Positions 59,926 through 64,000 of a DNA stretch of 64,000 nt are shown in pieces (positions within the stretch are counted from its first letter, which is position 1; every line of letters begins with the position of its first letter). Origin of the DNA: Plantago major (Eukaryota > Streptophyta > Magnoliopsida > Lamiales > Plantaginaceae); assembly GCA_026545765.1 (NCBI GenBank), contig CM048843.1, positions 15,467,200-15,531,199 on the forward strand. Direction: 5' to 3'. The notes beneath the pieces were generated by a model. That model made no database searches and was not told the DNA's origin. It saw only the letters and a program-made list of their open reading frames with translations. A program made the position numbers and the translations under genes.

Positions 59926-60875
59926 CACTACAAAAAAAACTTGGCAACACCAACGCATAAGTTCCAACGGAACAAATTTCGTTGCCACTCGCAACGGAAT
60001 TGCAACAAAGTACCAACGGTAATTTATCCTTAAAAACATAATAGAAAATACCAACAGTATACCAACAAATTACCAAATGGTCTAGGTTCCAATATTTTTT
60101 TATTGGAAAATTGTTGGAAATATTAGAGCAAGCAGTCAATACCAACATAACATTCCAACGTAAATAATTTGTTGCTATTTGTAACAAATTTATAACAAAA
60201 TACCAACAAAAATTAGCATGGTCGCAAAAATAGCGACAATTTACCAACAAATTTAGTTTTCTAACATAGTTCATTCAATTTACAAGTTCTCTAATTCACA
60301 TCAATAAACTAAAATAAAATACCAAACTTGTTTTTGATATTATAAGGACATGCATTTTATAATAATCAATTAAGTCCAAACCAATAGCAATGTAATAAAA
60401 TTTGTCGGAGAAGTTTTGACAGACTAAGATTCGGGGTATATGTTATGAGTTTTATTAGTGGTTGTAAATTGGGAGAAACATTCGAATTGGTTAGAAGAAA
60501 ATCAGGATTGTAAGAAATACGTGTTACTCCAAACCATTCTTGTCAAATGTCATAATCAATTGTTAATAAATTGTATACAAGATAAGATCAAGTGTTTTAT
60601 GTAGTGTAGTGGTAATAAATGGAGTTAATAATCTAAGAGATGCGGGTTCGAGTCACAAGGACGACATTAATTTATTATATTATTTTCTCTTTTTTCTACA
60701 AATTACCCAAAAAAAGGGGTTGCAAAACTCACCAACGAAATTGTCTTCCGTTGCTGAATTACCAATGCCACTATCACCAACAGTTTATCCAACGAAAAAA
60801 ATCTGTTGGAAAAGGTCAATACCAATAGAATAACAACTGAATATCAAGTTGGTACTGCCCAATTTTTTTGTAGTG
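59926..60875. mobile_element. CACTA MITE (950 bp) inside Helitron copy 2
   Basis: The left end is CACTACAAAAAAAACTTGG and the right end, inverted, is CACTACAAAAAAATTGGGC. A 3-bp duplication ATA lies at 59,923-59,925 and 60,876-60,878. Sub-terminal words (ACCAACAAA, TTCCAACG, GCAACGAAATT-type) match those of the large CACTA element at 10.0-21.5 kb. It encodes no transposase. Helitron helicase similarity continues on both sides, so it inserted into the Helitron. Confidence 0.9.
60590..60697 (+). mobile_element. SINE-like insert within the CACTA MITE
   Basis: A possible Pol III A box (TAGTGTAGTGG, 60,602-60,612) and a strong B box (GGTTCGAGTC, 60,645-60,654) are spaced as in tRNA-derived plant SINEs. 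The unit closes with a T-rich end TTTTCTCTTTTTTC, as many eudicot SINEs do. Clear target duplications were not found, so it could also be a tRNA-related relic. Confidence 0.5.
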
Positions 60876-62150
60876 ATAATCACTCACTTCTTGAATAAAA
60901 ATGTCCTATGGCATCTTGATATACATCTCACCGTCATTATCACTGCTGACAACTTCATGACCAACCTGTAGTATCCACTTTGCGAATTCTCCTATCTCAT
61001 GAATCTCAGTTGTTAACATACGAGCCTAAAAAATACAAAACACACTTAACAGAATATAAAGAAAGATACAAATTACTAAAATTAAATTACCATAAATGAA
61101 GCAAACATTTAGTTACCTGAAGTCGCATGTTCATTGTAAGTCTGAGGACCACACATGAATCCCAAATTTGGATGAGCATATTGTTGCATTAAGAATGTCA
61201 GATCTAGACCCGCCCGGAACCACTATCAGTATCTGTTTAATACAATAACCAAACCGCCGAATGGTGTGGCTGGTCGATGCATAAAATCTCAAACTCCTAT
61301 GAAGCACTTCAAAACAATGCATATTTGTCATTTTAGCCTCGTCCCATTGAATAAGCTTCGTTTCTTTGAGTAGACAGGTTGCATCAGAATCAGGCTTAAT
61401 CTTACTGCATACCGAGTATAAATGGATATTCAATGGTATATTGAATCTTGAATGAGCAGTTCGGACCCTCGAAAGCAGCAATGATATGATACCGATGGAA
61501 GCCACTGGAAGAACGCATATCTCTTCTATCTCTCAAAACGGAGCACAAAGTCCTCCAAATATAAGATCTCCTCTAGAATCAACAATGAATTATAATAATG
61601 ACTTCTTGCTAAGTATGAGTTGATGACCTTCATTCTTCCTATCTTGTATCTGGAAAGCTAAGAACTCCCTTAGAATAAAATTTGGCATCTTTCTCACAAT
61701 TCTTATCTGATTATCGGTATACCATCCGTCTTCTACATGGACGAAAAATAGTGGATATTGTAAAAGAAGGTAACATCGTAGAAACACACTTATGTGCTTC
61801 AAGCCCCCATTCCATATCTCAACCATAATATGATTTTTTGCATGTAAGTTATCGTCATCACCCTCTATTATAGCAGTTACTTTTGATACAGTAGACAAAT
61901 TGTAAGTTCGTCCATCCCCCGACGTCATGCAATAAGTCGAAGGCCTACCTCACGGGCATTATCAAGGGAGATGCGATCTATGGCCATCTTGTATACTTTT
62001 GCATATGGATTGTACTATTCCACCATGATTTTGATCAATGTCGCAGAAACAGTTTTCGCACCAGCTCCATTGGTTTGGCTTTACCATAATAATAAAATAA
62101 ATTATTTACCGTCGAGTATCTGTAATTCTAATGGATACTAAACAGAGTAC

Positions 62151-62934
62151 CTACTGGATAAACAACTAATACATGTAGAATATATTTCCAAATTAGTATA
62201 GTTCAAAAAAATGATCATGAAAAAATCAAAAATAAAATTAGATCATAGAGACTACTAATAGACAAAATTCTACATCAAATGCCTCGATTTATTCTATAAT
62301 GTAAAGAAAAATATGCAATAATATGTAGACTTAGGAGATTTAATCACCAAAGAGAAATCCCCTTTAATTAATTATTGCATGCATGTTGTATTTAGAACCA
62401 ATTCAGTTGCTAATTTGTCCGTCAAACTTTCCACGCCTCTTAAAAGGAACCATAAGACACAAATAAATTTTGACACCAAGCAATAATCTTGGCCCTTGAT
62501 CCCTAGCAACATCACCAATACCACATCTATGTCGACTCTACTCGACTGTAGCATCAAAATTAACTAAAATGATACCAAGACCAGGAAACAACCAAGTTGC
62601 TGCAACAATTGATTGTGCAGCACATACAGATCTTTTACTAACTATATCTATTTTATCCTTAAAATAGTGTCCAACAAAGTAAATTTTCAAAATCATAACA
62701 AACTCAATATATATAGAGTGAAATTTATATTCAAAATGTTCCATGTAGTAAATACATAAGATAGAAGGTAATATTTGAATAAATAATGAGTAAAAAGTAG
62801 AAAATGTGTTAGAATTCACGTAAATGTTGATAAGATTATGGTTTTTATTTAATCCATGCGTAACTTTATTGCTAGTTTTTAAAGTGTTTATTCGTAACTG
62901 TATACCTAAATAAATATTGATTTCTTTGATTAAT
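62151..62934. other. Intergenic with possible further Helitron traces
   Basis: Minus-strand translation near 62.4-62.7 kb includes VAATWLFPGLGIILVNFDATVE and DKLATELVLNT-like pieces, which suggest a decayed OB-fold/RPA-like protein as carried by some plant Helitrons. The resemblance is too weak to assign. Confidence 0.3.
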
Positions 62935-63230
62935 GGAGAATGTATTGAGTATTTAATAAATACTCTACTTTTAAATTTTCATTATTTCAATTTATGTCAT
63001 TTAATAAAAATAATATTTTAATAAATAAATAATTTAATTAATTAATAAAATATTCAAGTTTGATGTCTATGGATTCGTCTTGTCGCGGTGAATCTATATA
63101 TATGTCCAAAATATTTTTCAGAGTTTGTAAGTAAATATATATGAGATTAAATAAAAATATATATCGATTCAACATACTAAAAATAAATAATGGGACTTAT
63201 ATGGTGCACTACATCTTAACAACTTAAAAT
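62935..63230 (+). repeat. Third copy of the ~303-bp AT-rich repeat
   Basis: Matches the tandem pair at 31,735-32,345: TTTAATAAATACTCTA, TGATGTCTATGGATTCGTCT, AATATTTTTCAGA and TTCAACATACTAAAAATAA in the same order. It shows that the sequence is dispersed, not purely a local tandem. Confidence 0.75.
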
Positions 63231-63335
63231 GTTCCACATGCAACATACCAAATTTAAAATTGTAACAACCAATCAAAATCCCTCATATTTTCACATAATT
63301 AAATGACTTGGCACCTCTTAGAATGGTTGAAATTA

Positions 63336-64000
63336 TTTTTATTTTTTTTTGAAAAGGTATAATGCATTCATATTAATTAAGTCTAATAGAGCTACAATAG
63401 TCCTTAACTATTACAACTGAAAGCCACTCCGGGTAAGCATCCCAAATAAAATTAAAACATACTAGATTATTACAAAATGTGCCTTCTTGGGCATTTATTC
63501 CAAAAGTCTTGTTGCTTGCTTCTTTGGCTAGATGATCCGCCACCATGTTTTCTTCTCGGTACACAAAAGTTATCTTCACTTGGCATAGCTGCCTCAAAAG
63601 CTTCCTTGAATCTTCAAGTATGAGTTGTTGGTGCGGTGTTGCTGCAACCTGCCTGTTTAGACAAGAAATAAGGAATTTTGAGTCCGTTTGTACACAAACT
63701 GATTGTAACTGTTCCATTGCACATAGTTTCAATCCTTTCCTTAAAGTGACTAATTCTGTCGTGTTGTGATCAGTTTTCCCAATAAAAATTGAACTTGTTT
63801 TAATGAACTCTCCTCTTGTGTTTCTGAGTATTGCTCCAGTTCCTGCATTTTCATTTGTAAGGCAGGATCCATTAATGTTTAGTGTGTAGTGATCTGGATC
63901 TGCCTTCCATTTGCATATGCGCGCTGTTACTTGTTTTGGTTTTTTTCCAAGATGGCAGAGTTTTTGCTCTTTTAGTGTATTGATCAGTTGATTATGATAG
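63336..64000 (-). mobile_element. LINE 3' end, continuing beyond the window
   Basis: A coding frame open to the window edge ends at 63,373, followed on the minus strand by a short 3' region and an A-rich tail at 63,350-63,336. This is the layout of a plant L1-type LINE whose ORF2 ends in an RNase H domain. The 5' part lies outside the window. Confidence 0.7.
63373..64000 (-). CDS. RNase H domain (RVT_3 type) of a LINE ORF2, partial
   Basis: The frame runs open from the window edge (64,000) to a stop at 63,373. The domain reads CKWKADPDHYTLNINGSC, then AGTGAILRNTRGEF, TTELVTLRKGLKLC, VQTDSKFLISCLN, and VYREENMVADHLAKEA. Of the four acidic active-site positions, Glu (TTEL), Asp (QTDSK) and Asp (VADHLA) are kept, but the first, normally Asp in NTDGS, is Asn (NINGS). 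The domain normally removes RNA from RNA-DNA hybrids during reverse transcription; this copy is probably catalytically impaired. A stand-alone host RNase H-like gene is a less likely alternative, given the A-tail. Confidence 0.72.
   Translation of the reverse strand, partial: YHNQLINTLKEQKLCHLGKKPKQVTARICKWKADPDHYTLNINGSCLTNENAGTGAILRNTRGEFIKTSSIFIGKTDHNTTELVTLRKGLKLCAMEQLQSVCVQTDSKFLISCLNRQVAATPHQQLILEDSRKLLRQLCQVKITFVYREENMVADHLAKEASNKTFGINAQEGTFCNNLVCFNFIWDAYPEWLSVVIVKDYCSSIRLN

Larger units (their letters stand above)
59200..62150 (-). mobile_element. Helitron copy 2, degraded, interrupted by a CACTA MITE
   Basis: This has the same family and orientation as copy 1. The N-terminal block at 61,928-61,590 (YNLSTVSKVTAIIEGDDDNLHAKNH, then HISVFLRCYLLLQYPLFF) aligns with 58,415-58,134 of copy 1, and the upstream flank up to 62,150 matches 58,500-58,740. 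The helicase part at 61,505-61,131 (RTAHSRFNIPLNI, the Walker B-like LIQWDEAKMT, LIVVPGGSRSDILNATI) follows after a large deletion that removed the Rep/HUH part. The C-terminus at 59,340-59,210 reads DELYVALSRVTTMKGLKVLIC. The segment between is split by the insertion at 59,926-60,875. No 3' hairpin was found. Confidence 0.82.

Noticed and set aside
60602-60654. Possible tRNA gene (A and B boxes)
   Set aside because: No cloverleaf with paired acceptor stem could be made; the boxes plus T-rich end fit a SINE better.

Overview
This is nuclear DNA from a eudicot plant. Intron-containing genes with GT..AG borders, plant-only families (DMP, POLLUX/DMI1) and nested plant transposons all point that way. 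An asterid such as a Lamiales species is possible, but that is inference; nothing here fixes the species. The base composition is AT-rich and most of the window is repeat-derived.

Layout. 1-4.3 kb: a Helitron Rep fragment and a truncated carboxylesterase pseudogene. 4.36-6.02 kb: a short LTR element with matching target-site duplications. 7.6-25.0 kb: a fossil endogenous pararetrovirus (caulimovirid, minus strand), split by an 11.4-kb CACTA (En/Spm) transposon at 10,009-21,452 with good terminal repeats and a 3-bp target duplication (GCT). 25.9-29.5 kb: two apparently intact host genes facing each other, a single-exon DMP membrane protein (+) and a four-exon MAC5/RBM22-type splicing factor (-). 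30.4-33.8 kb: tandem and direct repeats, a decayed copy of part of POLLUX, and a Ty3/gypsy scrap. 34.2-41.3 kb: a complete twelve-exon POLLUX/DMI1-type nuclear ion channel (+). 45.0-47.0 kb: a three-exon glyoxalase-I-like gene (-) with a Stowaway MITE and a perfect AAT microsatellite in intron 1. 47.4-53.3 kb: a cluster of Tourist/PIF-Harbinger-like elements with pentanucleotide arrays near their ends. 54.4-62.2 kb: two degenerate Helitron helicase copies in the same orientation, the second carrying a CACTA MITE that itself contains a SINE-like insert. 63.3-64.0 kb: the 3' end of a LINE with an RNase H domain, running off the window.

The four host genes (DMP, MAC5, POLLUX, glyoxalase-like) are unrelated in function and show no sign of acting as a cluster. 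Each has intact reading frames and consensus splice sites, in contrast to the decayed elements around them. The most unusual signals are: sibling Tourist-like elements whose arrays near the ends have switched from one 5-bp unit to another while their interiors stay alike; an autonomous-type CACTA and a CACTA MITE that share termini and motifs near the ends; a decayed exon-intron duplicate of POLLUX just upstream of POLLUX; and the layered insertions. No clearly new enzymatic or immune system was found.
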